DNA of 64,000 nt from positions 20,294,413-20,358,412 of the forward strand of contig OY804589.1 in the NCBI GenBank assembly GCA_963680875.1. The letters run 5' to 3'. Under the pieces are notes generated by a model. That model saw nothing but the letters and a program-made list of their open reading frames with translations, searched no databases and was not told the DNA's origin. Of the stretch, positions 36,001-51,000 are shown in pieces. Every line of letters begins with the position of its first letter. The first letter of the stretch is position 1. The DNA comes from Bathymodiolus brooksi (Eukaryota; Mollusca; Bivalvia; Mytilida; Modiolidae). The translations under genes were made by a program, and so were the position numbers.

Positions 36001-39000
36001 GTAAAGTAGAGAAAGTTATGTTCCTTCAGATGGCGAAGTGTACTCGATAAAAACTGTGTGAGTTACATTCGAAAAGTAGGTAGTTTTCTCACTGTGCTTA
36101 ACCAATGAAACCGAGCGCAATCATATACTGAAATATTGTTAATTGTTTATAAACCAATCCCCATATTATCAAAACATTCTGTTCAAAAATCGGAAATCTT
36201 CACAAAAATTTCAGTGTACATGTTTGTTATTTTAATTTCATGTTATTGTGTACCTCTTTTTGATCATTCAGGATTAAGACAATCGTTGAAGAGCTGTGAT
36301 CTCTAATCATGGTCCATAAATCCACTTTAGTATTAGGCAGTGGTAACTGTGTTGCAAGATATCCCACAAATTTTGTGTATGACTGAAATAGTTTGAATAA
36401 TTATAACATTAAATAAACTCCAGATAAATTGTATTCTAGCGACTGACAGAATAATATCGATGTTCGGTTCTTCGTTACCTCCAGTTGTTTGTAGGAGGGT
36501 TCATGTCTTATTTGTGTTATTTATGTTTGTTTGTGCATAGTGTCCTGCTTTTGTTTTTTTTTTTTTTTGATCTTCGTCTGGTTGCCAGTTTCTCTGAAAT
36601 GTTCATTTTTGATTAATTGCCCCTTCGATATTCTCTAACAAAAAGGGTAATAACAAAATTACCGAAATCCGAACATCATATGATGAAAATGTTCAACTGA
36701 TTTTAAAGAGTTATCTCTCTGTAGTGTATGGTACTCCCTTAATAAATAATCACGAAAAATTCACGGGGTTCTTATCAATATATGTGAAACATATGAAAAC
36801 AATAATTTGCTAATTTAAACTGCAAAACCGTCATACCAATAATGCTCGGAACCCATTAAAATACCAGTGGTTCAATATTCAAAGGATACTGGGAAAGAGA
36901 AAATCTCTAATACCGAACTTGATATTCATTCTTTCAAAAAGTTCCACCATTTATCAAAATTATCGCGACTAAGTTATACAATCATCTCCTTTACAGTACA
37001 AAATATAGCTGGAATGAATTTATTTATGCTAAAACTTTTCAAAGCTATTATCAGTTTGTTCTCATTCATCTCTCAGTATCACCAGAAACATGAACACAAA
37101 ACGTTGAAAGTCTTAAAATGATATTATAAACATGCAGCCTTTAGTTGAGGGTGTTATGGTAGATTACCACACGAAGGAAAAAATATCACCCGAGATAAAT
37201 CGAGGGTAATGTTTGTTTTCTGAGTGAGGTAAACTACACAACACCCTCAAAATGTTTTTTTTTATTGTACGCATGCCTATTTTCATTCCTAAACAAATAA
37301 TATCGGTATATCATTAATAAATACAAGTATATTTCAGCATTTTAATAATCGGTAAAACTAGGTCGGAACAGCACGGGCGTAGCTTGGGGTCAAATATTAC
37401 AGAGCTAGGGGGTCTCTCCCTTCCCCCCAGAAACACCTCCCCAGAAACCACCGTCATTTTAAACAAGGAAAACACTTTTTTCTTCTTTTTAAAACAAGAA
37501 GTCATGGCCTATTTGAATAAAATTTGCATTGTATTGATTCCATTACCACTGAAACGAAGTATCTTAAAGGAGTGCCGAGTTATTCAATGCAACATAAAAA
37601 GATAATGATAAACCATTTTGGTAGTCTCATGTTTATTGAATATATTGTTTCTTCACAAGTTAAAACTACCCCTGTGCCAATTCCTATCTTTTTAACAGGA
37701 TTCATTGATTACTGGTCAACCATAACCTTACATTGTTATACTTATTAAGTAATAAAGATGTTATTAGAGCAATTTACATAATTTTTTTATTTATTTATGC
37801 AGTTATTTTTTTTACCGAGGCAGTTGCCTCGGTTGCCTCAATGGAAGCTACGCCACTGAACAGGTGGTATATTTCGGTGTTCTGCAAACTTCGGTCTGAG
37901 AAGGTGGTATTGTCGTTGCTATGCGTACAATGCCTCCCGTTGCTAAGAAAGGCGGTTGTTTACTAAAACTATTGAAATATACCACATGGCTCTAACCAAT
38001 GAATTTAATGGATTAGCAAAAGTAATTTGCATAAAGTATAATGAATGGAAATATCTTTTCAACTATGATGATGAAGCCCGCTTTGTACTAGAACAACATG
38101 CTGCGTTGAGATTTTATAGTGCTAGATCACCGAAACAATAGTCCATTGGTAGACATGTCGCTTCACTCGGACAAATTATTCTGATTCCGAGCCAACCCGT
38201 CTTTGCTCCTTAATGCCAGGTGTTTGAAGCAACAAATACCATTTTGATAGTTTTTGGTCATACCCTACCAGGACTCGAACTCATGACCTACCACACACGA
38301 TTCAAGAACACGAGGCGATCATGCTGAGCATTACACCACTGGTGTGGTCTACTTTAAGTCATATATTTAATCAAGATTCAAGAACAAACATAGCATTGAT
38401 GAATATACTAAATAAATGAAAATATACAATATATAAAACTGATATAGAAATAGTTTACATACAGGAACCTGAACTGCATTAATAAAGTTTGATCTCCCTT
38501 TCTCAAACGTTGTAAGGTACAGCCTTGTACTGTCCACTGTAAAGAAAAGTTGGAAATGCGAAAACGTAAATCGATGTGATTGTTATTTTTGCGAAGGTGT
38601 CCACTTAAATTAATCAGCGGGTAATCAACCTGCGAAACATGTCGAAAAACCATACAGTTGTGTACTGGACTGTCTTTTTGTTATGCATATTTATATTATC
38701 CGTGGTGGTCGTGACCGCATGGTAGTTGGATTTACAACTACCTATGCAATCAGTGAATATCACTACTAACGTTGTAATTTCGAATACCACTAAGACGATA
38801 CAACACCATGTAATAACATTTGTCAGCGACTTACGGCGGGTCGGTGGTTTTCTTTGGGTAGTCCGGTTTCCTCCAACAATAAAACTGACCGCCACGATAT
38901 AACTGAAATATTGTTGAAAGTGGCGTTAAACACCATAACCCTAATCTCCTCGGTCATCTTATGTCGTGGTGTAGTCTTGTAGTAGTGATTTTATATTTAA

Positions 39001-42000
39001 ATGAACCTCGTGAATGGCTCATTTATATATATAATCTTTATTCTCATAATCCAAAATACAATGGTATAACTATTCAAGAAGACAGGAGGAAACAATTCCA
39101 CATTTTTCTCCATTTTTGTTTTCCCTCTCTATTTGTGGACAGAATGTCAAATACTAAAGAACATACCTGTAATGTATAACTATGATATGCCAGTAGATAT
39201 TTAAATCCTGTATTTTGTAAACATACATTGTATATGGGATATAATTGCAATTTACATTTGCTTATCCCAGATGTTAGACCATTGTAGTGTATCATATAAC
39301 AACATTATCTACAATGAAATATACCCTTTTACTAATGAAGAGTATGTTCACACAGCATGCCACGAGTAATGCTCGACTGGTACCTAATAGTAAAGCTATT
39401 TACCAGATACATCACAGCGCATTTTGCACATAAAATGCATTATTCACAGACCAATGTGAGCAATACAACACTTCCTATTCATCTAATAATACTAACTGAC
39501 AACACTATTTCGATCTCTGTTTTTATTGATGTTCTCGGTGCTCATGGCTGCCATATATTCCGGCGATTCGTGCTCCGATTTCTTGGCTTCCAGCATCTAA
39601 AAATGATTGCATAAAATATGAGATGTTAGGAGGGCTCGTGTCTTATTTACGTTATTTATGTGTGTTTGCGTATAGTGGTGTCCGACACATAGTGTTTTGT
39701 GTGTTTGTTTTGTTTGTCTTCGTCGTGTCTACACTATGTTGCCAGTTGCTCTGGATTGTCCTTTTTTGATTGCGCCTTCGGTATACTCTAACGTTTATTT
39801 TCGTTCTGTGTCTTGTGTACCCGGTGTTGCCATTTTCTCTGGATTGTCCTTTTTTGATTGCCTCTTCAGTTTTCGCTAACGTTTATTTTCGTTCTGTGTC
39901 TTGTGTACCCGGTGTTGTCAGTTTCTCTGGATTGTCCTTTTTTGATTGCCTCTTCAGTTTTCTCTAACGTTTATTTTTGTTCTGTTGCCAGTTTCTCTGG
40001 ATTGTCCTTTTTGATTGCCCCTTCGGTATTCTCTAACCTTTATTTTCGTCCTGTGTCTTGTGTATCCGGTGTTGCCAGTTTCTCTGGATTGTCCTTTTTT
40101 TATTGCCCCTTCGGTATTCTCTAACTTTTATTTTCGTCCTGTGTCTTGTGTATCCGGTGTTGCCAGTTTCTCTGGATTGTCCTTTTTTGATTGTCCCTTC
40201 GCTAATCTCTAACGTCTATTGATTAAGTGAGAAATATATTGTAACATAAATAACATTATAATCTTGTATACTAAAACAGTATAACTATCGTGAAAAACGA
40301 CTTCTGGATAAATTAACATTTGAATATGCATCATGGTAAGTGAAATATCGAATTTTAGGCATTTCCAACAACGTTTACGAAGAGTTTGAAGACAACAAGG
40401 GTGGTGAATCCGTAAATCAAAGAAGGCCAGTCAACACAATGGGCAAAAAAAGCGCAAAAGGACAAACAACGATCTACAAATAAATACACTCTAAACTATA
40501 GATCGAGTAACACGAGCCCAACTTAACACCGGGGGAGAACACAGGTGCTCTGGAACGATAAGCAGTTCCTGCTCCACTAGTGGTACCCGCCGTTTTACTC
40601 TAGTTACAAACCGTATGATAAGTTATTTACTGCTCATTAGACTTCGTACCTTAAATTCTTCGTTAATCCTTTGCTGATTAATGGGACGTTTGTCTGACTG
40701 GATATCCCTCCATACTTCATTGAACTTCTCTTTCCGTATACTGGTGTCCATCATGGTAAACGCTTCAAGTAAAGCGTAATGTAGACAGACGTATTGGTGC
40801 TGTAAAAATATATGTTGATGCATTACACAAACTCCATGACTTATTTTAATATTCGGCGTAATTTGAGGTGCAGTTAGGTTATGGTGTGTAATGCCATTTG
40901 CAACAATACTTCAGTTATATCGTGGCGGTCAGTTTTCTTGGTGGAGGAAACGTAGAACCCGGAGAAAATCACCCACCTGTCACAAGTCACTGATAAACTT
41001 TATCACACAATGTTGTATCGAGTACACATCGCCTGAGCGGGATTGGAACTCACAACGTTAGTGGTGATAAACACTGATTAAATAGGTAGTTGTAAATCCA
41101 ACTATCATACGATCACGACTGCCCCCAGCATAATTTGAAACAGACGAAGTAACATTAATATATTCGTATGACACGTTCGACAAATATAATGTTTTACTTA
41201 CAGGAGTCTGAATCATATTCATACGACTGTATCTCATTTTCCTCACAAACTTAGCAATATTATCATAGCCAGTGGTACGTCCTTCCTCCAACAAAGCATC
41301 TAGTGCAATGTATGTTCCGGTTCTACCAATGCCAGCACTGTAATATATACATACTATGCTAAGTGCACGAACATTCAATGACTCTGCTATTGTACTGATG
41401 ATGTTTATAATGTAATTCAACGCTTTTTATATTGTGTGGTCGCTTTGAGTGGAAGCGAATCAGTGCAATATTTTACAATATTTTAAGCATGGAACATTCA
41501 ATGACTCTGCTATTGTACTGATGATGTTTTTTTCTGAATTTGACATGTGATTTTCTTACCAATTACCTTAAGTAAATACTTTCATAAGAAATTACATAAA
41601 ATTCAATATTTTATTCTGTATTCGTTGGGCTGGCTTATGCATATTATAATCATAACCTAAAATATAATTAAAATCTCATTCAACCCACCATTCCTTTAGA
41701 AATGCCTGTGCCAAGTCAGGGTCATTACACTTTTCACAGTTTTCCGGTTGTTGATTGATTTTGTCTGTTTATATACTTATGAGTTTTGCCTTTCCCTTTG
41801 TAAGATTGTTCTGAGTTCGGTAATTTTGTTATTACCCTTATACACAATTCACCACACGTCAGGAAAATTTGTGGCATCCAAAGCATACAGTAATGACTTG
41901 GACATACCTTAATATTGCGCGACTCGCTATTCCATGGAACACAACAGACATGATTCATTACGATCAAAAGAACGGGATACAATAGGCTTCTATGAGTAAT

Positions 42001-45000
42001 CAAATTGAATTTGTATGGCATAATAAAAAAACATATTGGGTATCGATGTAATTTGAATTTATATATTACATGCTTACCTGCAGTGAACCAGAAGTGGACT
42101 ACTTTCCGTTGGATTATGGTCTGTCGTGACATGTCTGTGAAATAGTACTAGATACAGTGGATCTGGTGTTCCATGATCTGGCCAAGCTGTAAAGTGGTGC
42201 TGGGTTACAACTCTCTTCTCTTTTGTCTAGATTGTGGTAGATTAAGTGCAAATAATCATATTGTAATAATTGCATATACATTTACTAAGTACATGTGTTC
42301 TCGTTGTGAATTGATATAAGGATATAAGGAACACTGTGGAAAAGAAGATGGCAGGGCGTATACATGCTAGCCATCTTTGTATGTCATTTTGTACAGCTTT
42401 TGTTTTATATGTGACATAGATTAACCAAAATACACATTTACATTAATATAACGGTTAATGGGTCTTCCAAAATTCGGCTTATCAACAGAACATTATTTGT
42501 ATGGTAGGTAGTTAGATGTACACCTACCTATAATACCACTTGGGGGTTTGATTTTCGCCCGTGGTGGAATATACTAGATTCAGTTGTGTGGACAATAGCC
42601 TTGCCAGTGACCTGTGGCAGCCGGGTGGTTACTACCCAAGTACTACGGTTTTCCCTACAAATAAACTGACTGGAAGGATATAAGTGAAATATTGTTAGAC
42701 ACGTAATAACTAATTCAGAAGTTCGACTAGAAATGTCCCATTTTTAAATCAAAATACAGGGTACATATGACCATGTTTATCGTGTTGGTTTCAAATGCAA
42801 ATAACCTACCGAAAAAAAAACACAAAAAAACAAAGCAAAATCGCAATAAACACGTATATTTTTTACATATTTCTATGTTGATTTCAGATTCGGGAGTGGA
42901 AATAACCCTCATTTGTTGAAGCTTTGGTTCATGAAGATTAAGTAAGGGGATCTTCGTTTGTTTTGTTTTTGATCAAATACAGAATTAGAAAAAACAATTA
43001 TGTAATACAAATCCAACCTTTTTGTTCATAACAGATATTTCCCTTGTTACATAAGCTGCTCTTTCTTTTTCTGTCACTAGTGTCAGGACCAGACTTCCAT
43101 ATGTCATTGGTTTACCACCAACTGGCCAGTATCTATCACATTTAGCCTAAATAGATATAAAACTTAAAAAGTAAAAATACCTACAAATAAGGGTAATAAC
43201 AAAATTACATAACACCGAGTAATCTTCCAAAGGGAAAGGCAAACCTCATATGTCAACAAACAGACAAAATCAATCAACAACCGGAAAACTGGGAAAAACT
43301 GCAATGACCCTGACTTGGTACAGGCATTTCCAAAGAATTGGTGGGTTGAATCAGATGTTATGACGCCAAACCTCCCGCTTCCATTACGGTTAAAAGGTTA
43401 CGGTTGCCACTATTGCAGCATTTTTAACAATACTGGGACAAATTAGGTATAATAGTAGTCAACGCAGTACTTTATGAAAATCCATCGTTTATTGTCGTCT
43501 GCAGAACGGTTTAAATAAACGGTAATCTTCTTACACAATTTGATTTCAAATGAGATGTTAAATGACGTCATGTCTAAACCACGATTACTTAGTCCTTATC
43601 TTTATACATTTTCATATTTACTTTATGAAAATCCATCGTTTATTATCGTCTCTGCAGAGACAGAATATTTGTCAACAAGATCTTGGTATCGGAATATAAA
43701 CTTTATAAGAGATAAGGCGAATCTTTTTATAGCCCTGGTCCAGTAGCCTGTTTCTCAGATAAAGATAACGTTTCAAGAATTCAGAATAATTGCTACTGCC
43801 CCTTGTAGAGCGAATCAATTGCGAGATGTAAACAAATTTTACAGGAGAAGCTGGTATATTGCTGCACATATTTGGAAAATTTATGATTTCAAAATTGAAG
43901 TCATCCCGTTTATCATAAATTTTAGTACTGAGTTGATCATTGTCGTCAAATTCGAGGTATAAGTCCATAAATGATGCGGACGAAGCTGTATCTGTGGTCT
44001 CTTTAACTTCCAGCTCTGGAGGATATATTAATGGAAGACATTCTGCAAATCTAGTATTATTGATAGATAAAACGTCATCAATATACCTGCATGTGAAATT
44101 AAAGGATATAGCTTCACGATTTTGAAGAAACTCCGACTTATATGAGTATAAAAATAAATCGGCTAGAAGAGGGGCACAATTCGTACCCATTGGTATGCCG
44201 ACGACCTGCTGAAACAGTGCCCTCCAAAGGAAACAAATATGTTATCGATGAGGAATTCCAGCATACTGATCACTTGCTCCTCGGAGTAGCATGCTTTACC
44301 TTTTTGAATTGTGTTTGAACAAAAATATGTGGAATTGTAGCTTAATACAACAAGTTTGGAGCCATAGTTTCTATGACTGAAAGCTTTGTGAATGGTTTCT
44401 TTTAAGCGGGTTTTTAATTTGTCATGCGGTTGGGCGGTATACAGGTTTGAAAAATCAAAAGATCTTTAGAGTTTTTCAAAATCCACATGTGATTTATGCC
44501 ACTATGCGACTAAACAGTTTCACAATATTTCTGTTTTCCCTTTTTTACTGCAGACATGCTCTTTGTGAGGATCATCATGTGTTTAATATATTTACTGCAT
44601 ATAGAGTGGAATAAACCCATAAGAGGGCCGTCGTGGTCGCGATCGTAAAATAGTTGGATTTACAAACTATGTATGTAATCAGTGTCTATCAGCACTAACG
44701 TTGTGAGGTATAATGCCGAATTGGCGTTACACACCATAACCCTTACACTAACCCAATGAAACAATAAAATATCGAATAATAACGTAGATATCACATTCAG
44801 TGTGCAGGATGTTTTCTGGAATAATCGTCATCAGGTACACTCAAAGTAAAAACAATTGCAAAGCCCTAAAGGGAACCTTAGTTTTAATAATAATTACATT
44901 ATTTTTAGAAATTGTAAATTTCAGTAATATATAAATATCTGATAAACAATGTATGTGGGGAAACATTGACTATTGGGTGGATCATACTTTCTTGGACTAA

Positions 45001-48000
45001 TAGTCCACCAGCAGAGATATCGATCCAGTGATTCAAATTAGATATCTAAACATAATTAATATCTAGTATCGATTAATATGCAACAATATCACTAACCATT
45101 TATTCTTGTTTAGATATTTAGAACAAAGCATACACCTATAAAGAGCATAATCGATTAGAAAAAAGTCATAAACATTTGACTTTTTACACACAAAAGGAAA
45201 ACAAGGTTAGGTTATGGTGTTTAACGTCAATTTCCACAATATCTCAGTTATATCGTGGCGGTCAGCTTTATTGGTGGAAGGAAACCGGAGTACCCAGAGA
45301 AAACCACTGATCCGTCGCAAATAAGGGTAATAATAAAATTACCGTACACCAAGCAATCTTCTAAAGGGAAAGGCAAAACTCATATATCAACAAACAAACA
45401 AAATCAGTTAACAACCGGAAAACTGGGAAAACCGCAATGGCCCTGACTTGGTACAGGCATTTCCAAAGAATTGGTAGGTTGAATCAGATCACATACTGTT
45501 GTATTGAGTACACTCCGCCATGAGCGGGATTCGAACTCACAACTTCAGTGGTGATAGGTACTGATTGTCTATGTAGTTGTTTATCCAACTACCTAACGAT
45601 TACGACCACGACGGCCACAGAAAGGCAAACAAAATTGTAAAGAAAATATAAATATTGAACTAAAAAGTATAAATTAATAACCTTTCCTGATTCTTCTAGA
45701 TTTGTCAACATAACAATCTTCTTTACGTTGGTGTGCCAAATCATTCTCCAATGGTCTGAACTAGTAATCTTTATCGGACCTGTAAAATATTATAATGTAA
45801 TACAATTCAATACAGGGCTAGGATTAGGGTTATAAGGTGTTTAACGCCACTTTCAACAATATCTCAGCTATATTGTGGCGGTCAGCGTTTATTGAGTGAT
45901 GGAAACCAGAGGACCTGGTGAAAACCACCGACCTCTCACAAACAAACTTCTTTATCACATAATGGTGTATCGAGTACACCTCGCCTGAGCGGGATTCAAA
46001 CTCACAACTTTAGTGGTGATAGGCACCGATTGCACAGGTAATTGTAGATCCAACCACCATACAATCCCAACCACGACGGACCCTGACAGAACAGTCAAAT
46101 GGTTAGTCAATTAATAAGTGATTTATTTCAATTATATATGAATTAACACATTATTCATTTTTGTAGTCTTTTGTTGCTTTTAGAGGCAGCAGTACAAACG
46201 CTACCTAATGTAATATATATAGTCTTCCGTTTTCCATTATTCGAAATATTGCGACATTTTATGATAGAATGATAATAATGTATATGAAGATATCATTTAA
46301 AAAAAATGTAGCTACCACAATGTGAACAGAAGCGTTATTGATATATCATGGTTCGATACCTCTGCTGGCGGACTATTAGTCCCCGAAGGTATCATCTGCA
46401 CAGTGGTCGGTGTTTCGGCACTGACATGGGTTATTAAATATATCTATTATTGAAGTTGACAGTTCCTAATCATTAATAAAGATAAGGTTCTTCTCCCTCA
46501 GACATAGATGCATGTAGCCGATTGTTGGTGTCATGTTTAGTCCCTTTAGTTTACTTGCTCCCAAAGACTTTAAAACTGTTTGCTTTCCAATCTTTTGACC
46601 ATGAGCGTACGCGTCGTGCGCACTAAATTCGATATCTACGCTTTTATCCATTTCGTTTCTAAGAAAAGTCAATCTGTGAATTAGAAGGGGGATAATAGTA
46701 AAAAATGTCAGTGGTGAACTTTATGCTTAGATATATATATTCACAAAACATATGGTATCTAGAGCACATGATATTCTTCCACTAACAGTGTATAATTACC
46801 TTGAGATGCGATATAACATTTGTCTTTTTCAAAACCCTGAAAGGAAAATCAAGTTATCTGATAAGACCGTTCTCATTATTACAGTTTTATACACAAGAAA
46901 TATATGTTTACATTAATAATTATAATTCCCTGCTTTAATTATCAAAGGAACATTTTCAATTTTTGAACAAGTTATACTATATAACCTGGTTTGGCCCAAT
47001 TTACGCTTAATAAAAGAGTAAGCGGTTTGTGAATATAATCCAAAGTATAATATGTTCAAAAATTTCCAATATTTCTTTATACTTTAATCTTTACAAAAAA
47101 AGATGAATCCTCGATTTTAATAGCGATTATTTCATTGGACTATTTGAATTTGTCTGTAGCGAATGAATACGATGGTTTCGTCACAATTCCAACTAAGGTT
47201 ATCCTGTATTACCAATGTTTTTCCAGGCAGATTAGCCAATTAGATTCAAATTAACTTATTTATAATTGGAAACTTTGTATTACACATCTATTTTCAGTAA
47301 CACCTTTTCAAATATAAAAGACCAGTTTGTCGTTTTTGCTTTATCGCATATTTTCTCCTGACAGCGAAAAGGAAAAAAAAAACACTTTCACGACAAACTT
47401 TTAACACCAGTCATACTCACGTCAATGTAATTTGCATTGATATAGTGAGACGTTCCTGATCCATGATCTGTTTCTAGAATTACCCTTGAATGATCATCTG
47501 TTTAAAGAAAATAGTGCCTTCATTTATTATTTAACTTAATATTTAAACATACTTAAACATATATATGGTAGATTTTCTTAAACACTCTGTTTATTTTAAT
47601 TACACTTTAAGCTTATTTTCATATTAACATTAAGTATATCAATACTAAATAAACTTTAGAGAAAACCAAAGGGGCAATCGAGAATGGATAATCCAGAGGT
47701 ATTGGCAACATTGCCCACACAAGACAAAGGATGAAGACAAACAAAACCCAGCAGAGAAAATTAAAAGATGAGCAACACGGACTACACCAAAAATCGGGGG
47801 TGATCCCAGGTGCTCACGAAAGGTAAGCAGTTCTTGCTTCTTATAAGACACCTGCCATGGCATTCGTCTAGTTGTAGGACACCACTATTCCCAATTAACC
47901 AAACAGCACAAATAAGACGAGAGTCCTCCTACAAACAACTGGAGGTAGAGACGCATCGAACATTGCTTATGCGGAAATCGTAACTGACATCACAATACGG

Positions 48001-51000
48001 AACTAACATAACAACACATCACATGCTTATTAAAGTATATAAAATACTCAACTCGACATCGAAATAGCAAAGCATTGAAGACGTAAGAAATAACAAATGG
48101 CCAAATCAGCACTGAAACTCAACTGAGACAATCAGCTATCAGGATACACACATTTCTCAAATTATTATTTTATTATTTATTCCATTAAAAAGTAACAATC
48201 GTAATACTTACATGGTAAAATAGTTCTAAATCTATTCTTCACGACGTTTTCCTTGAGTTGTGATTTTGTTGTTGGATGCTGAGCTCCATATTGCATACTC
48301 TAAATATATATATATATATATATATATAATCAAGATATATAACCATGTATGTAGTCGTCACAGCTTCTATTGTATACGGTGTTTGCTAATTTAATATCCC
48401 CATTGCCACGTAGTACGCATTTGGGTCTGTTCGATTATGCATCAATAGATTATTAATGAATTGATCATACAGTCGACGAGACTCCATGACAAGCTTAATT
48501 GTTTTTTAAATATATTTGTTCTTCATGCCTTCATTTACTATAAATGTTTACTATTAATTTGTACTATTCCATATTATAATGTTCAATTGTGTATTTTATA
48601 ATATATGTAGTGGGAAGGGACAGTCGTGGTCGTGATCGTATGGTAGTTGGATTTACAACTACTTATGCAATCAGCGACTATCACCACTAACATTGTGGGT
48701 TTGAATGCCATTCAATCGGAGTGTACTCGATACAACATTATGTGAAAAAGTTTACCAGTGACTTGCGACAGGTGGGTATTTTTCTCTGGGTACTTCGGTT
48801 CCGTCCACCAATACAACTGAACGCCACGATATAACTGAAATATTGTTGGCATTAAACCCCACAATCCCCACCACTTTATGTAATGGGAGAATACTGTCTA
48901 AGTTGTGTAACTTGTGTCTGATCCTTTTGTCTTTATGAACAATAACATATGTTTAAAGTGAATGTTATCGTGCCTACAGACTATATAATAACTCTATTAG
49001 TAAAGCCCTTGTGTTTTATTATATACATAATATCTACTGAGATAATATACCGAACATACACTTATATACCTGGTAAGATTACTTTATTTAGCAATTGATT
49101 GTATAATTACACCTTTTAATAGATTTTGTCGATTTTCATTTGACCACCGGCGAGGTATGTGCATGATGATTTAACTGTTTTCTGCAGATATTGTTGCTGC
49201 TTTAAAATAGCATTATGTTCTTTGTACAAAAACTTTTTTTCTTTACTTTTTTTTTAAACACAAATAATGATGTTATTACACTTAAATTTGCTGTAAGCAA
49301 TTTACTAGGAATATAGCTTTTACCTAGTATCATTAATCCTGTACACAATTTACTAGGAATACAGCTTTTACCTAGTATCATTAATCCTGTAAACAATTTA
49401 CTAGGAATACAGCTTTTACCTAGTATCATTAATCCTGTAAACAATTTACTAGGAATACAGCTTTTACCTAGTATCATTAATCCTGTAAACAATTTACTAG
49501 GAATACAGCTTTTACCTAGTATCATTAATCCTGTAAACAATTTACTAGGAATACAGCGTTTACCTAGTATCATTAATCCTGTAAACAATTTACTAGGAAT
49601 ACAGCTTTTACCTAGTATCATTAATCCTGTAAACAATTTACTACGAATACAGCTTTTACCTAGTATCATTAATCCTGTAAACAGTTTACTAGGAATACAG
49701 CTTTTACCTAGTATCATTAATCCTGTAAACAATTTACTAGGAATACAGCTTTTATCTAGTATCATTAATCCTGTAAACAATTTACTAGGAATACAGCTTT
49801 TATCTAGTATCATTAATCCTGTAAACAATTTACTAGGAATACAGCTTTTACCTAGTATCATTAATCCTGTAAACAATTTACTAGGAATACAGCTTTTACC
49901 TAGTATCATTAATCCTGTAAACAATTTACTAGGAATACAGCTTTTACCAAGTATCATTAATCCTGTAAACAATTTACTAGGAATACAGCTTTTACCAAGT
50001 ATCATTAATCCTGTAAACAATTTACTAGGAATACAGCTTTTACCTAGTATCATTAATCCCAAATGTTAAGATTAATAACACCATTTTCTGATATTTAATA
50101 ACTACGGTTGATGGAAATTAAATTCAACGTTTGCTAAAGGCAAGATGCATGGTACATTACTTTGCAATTGAATTTAATATGATGATTTTAGAATCCTTCC
50201 TCATCTTGTTTATTCTTTTATTCTTTTTATTTTTTATGTCTTTATTCTGTGTCTTGCGTCCAATGTTACCTGTGTCTCTGCCTTGTCTATTTTTGATTGT
50301 CCTGTCTGTTTTCAAAAGCGTTTATTAATTCGGCAATTATCTAACTGTTAACCACTAATTACCTGATATTCTTCTTTCAATCCCTCGTTTATTTGTTTTC
50401 TTCCTATATATCCCTTTAAATCGTCCACGTTAACACAAGCATTAATATCTGTTATGTTTTGATAAGTCATAGTTTCATTTGGGCTCATTTTTATTTTTGA
50501 TGATGCTGGTTTTATATCATCATCTGTGTCAGTGGAAGAGGTTCGATTAGGCATGCTGATGTTGATGTACATTTGGTCCTCTCTGCCTTCTGAAAAAATA
50601 TAATGATCCGTTAAACGTTACCATACAGGTATAAATTCAATGTTGTGCGTAATACGCTATAATAAGGTAACATATAAATTTAAGCGATCGGGATTCCTTT
50701 CAAAGCACGTTTCCATTGAAGAATACCACAGCTGGATCTTTCAATTGACATTTTCAAATGAAAACAAAAATTATTCCAATGTTAGAGAAAACAAAAGACA
50801 AAGGTAACAATAAGTAAAATACACAGAACGAAGATAAACAAGTCAAATTACACAACTAATAAACTAAAAAGATGATCAACAAGGACCCCACAAAAAAAGA
50901 GTGATACCAGATTTTCACAACTATTTGTCATCAGATTTATGTTGTATATATATCATGCTCACCGTTCCGGAATGTTTCTGTCATAGATGACAACGAAGAT

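Noticed and set aside
39697..40212. Overlapping plus-strand ORFs with FSGLSFFDC repeats
   Set aside because: Produced by the 88-bp tandem array; frames overlap each other and have no conserved domain.
49202..50062. 286-codon minus-strand ORF of repeated [16 protein letters not shown]
   Set aside because: It is an effect of a 48-bp tandem array (48 is a multiple of three). The exons on either side join in phase without it, and no matching exon borders exclude the repeat.
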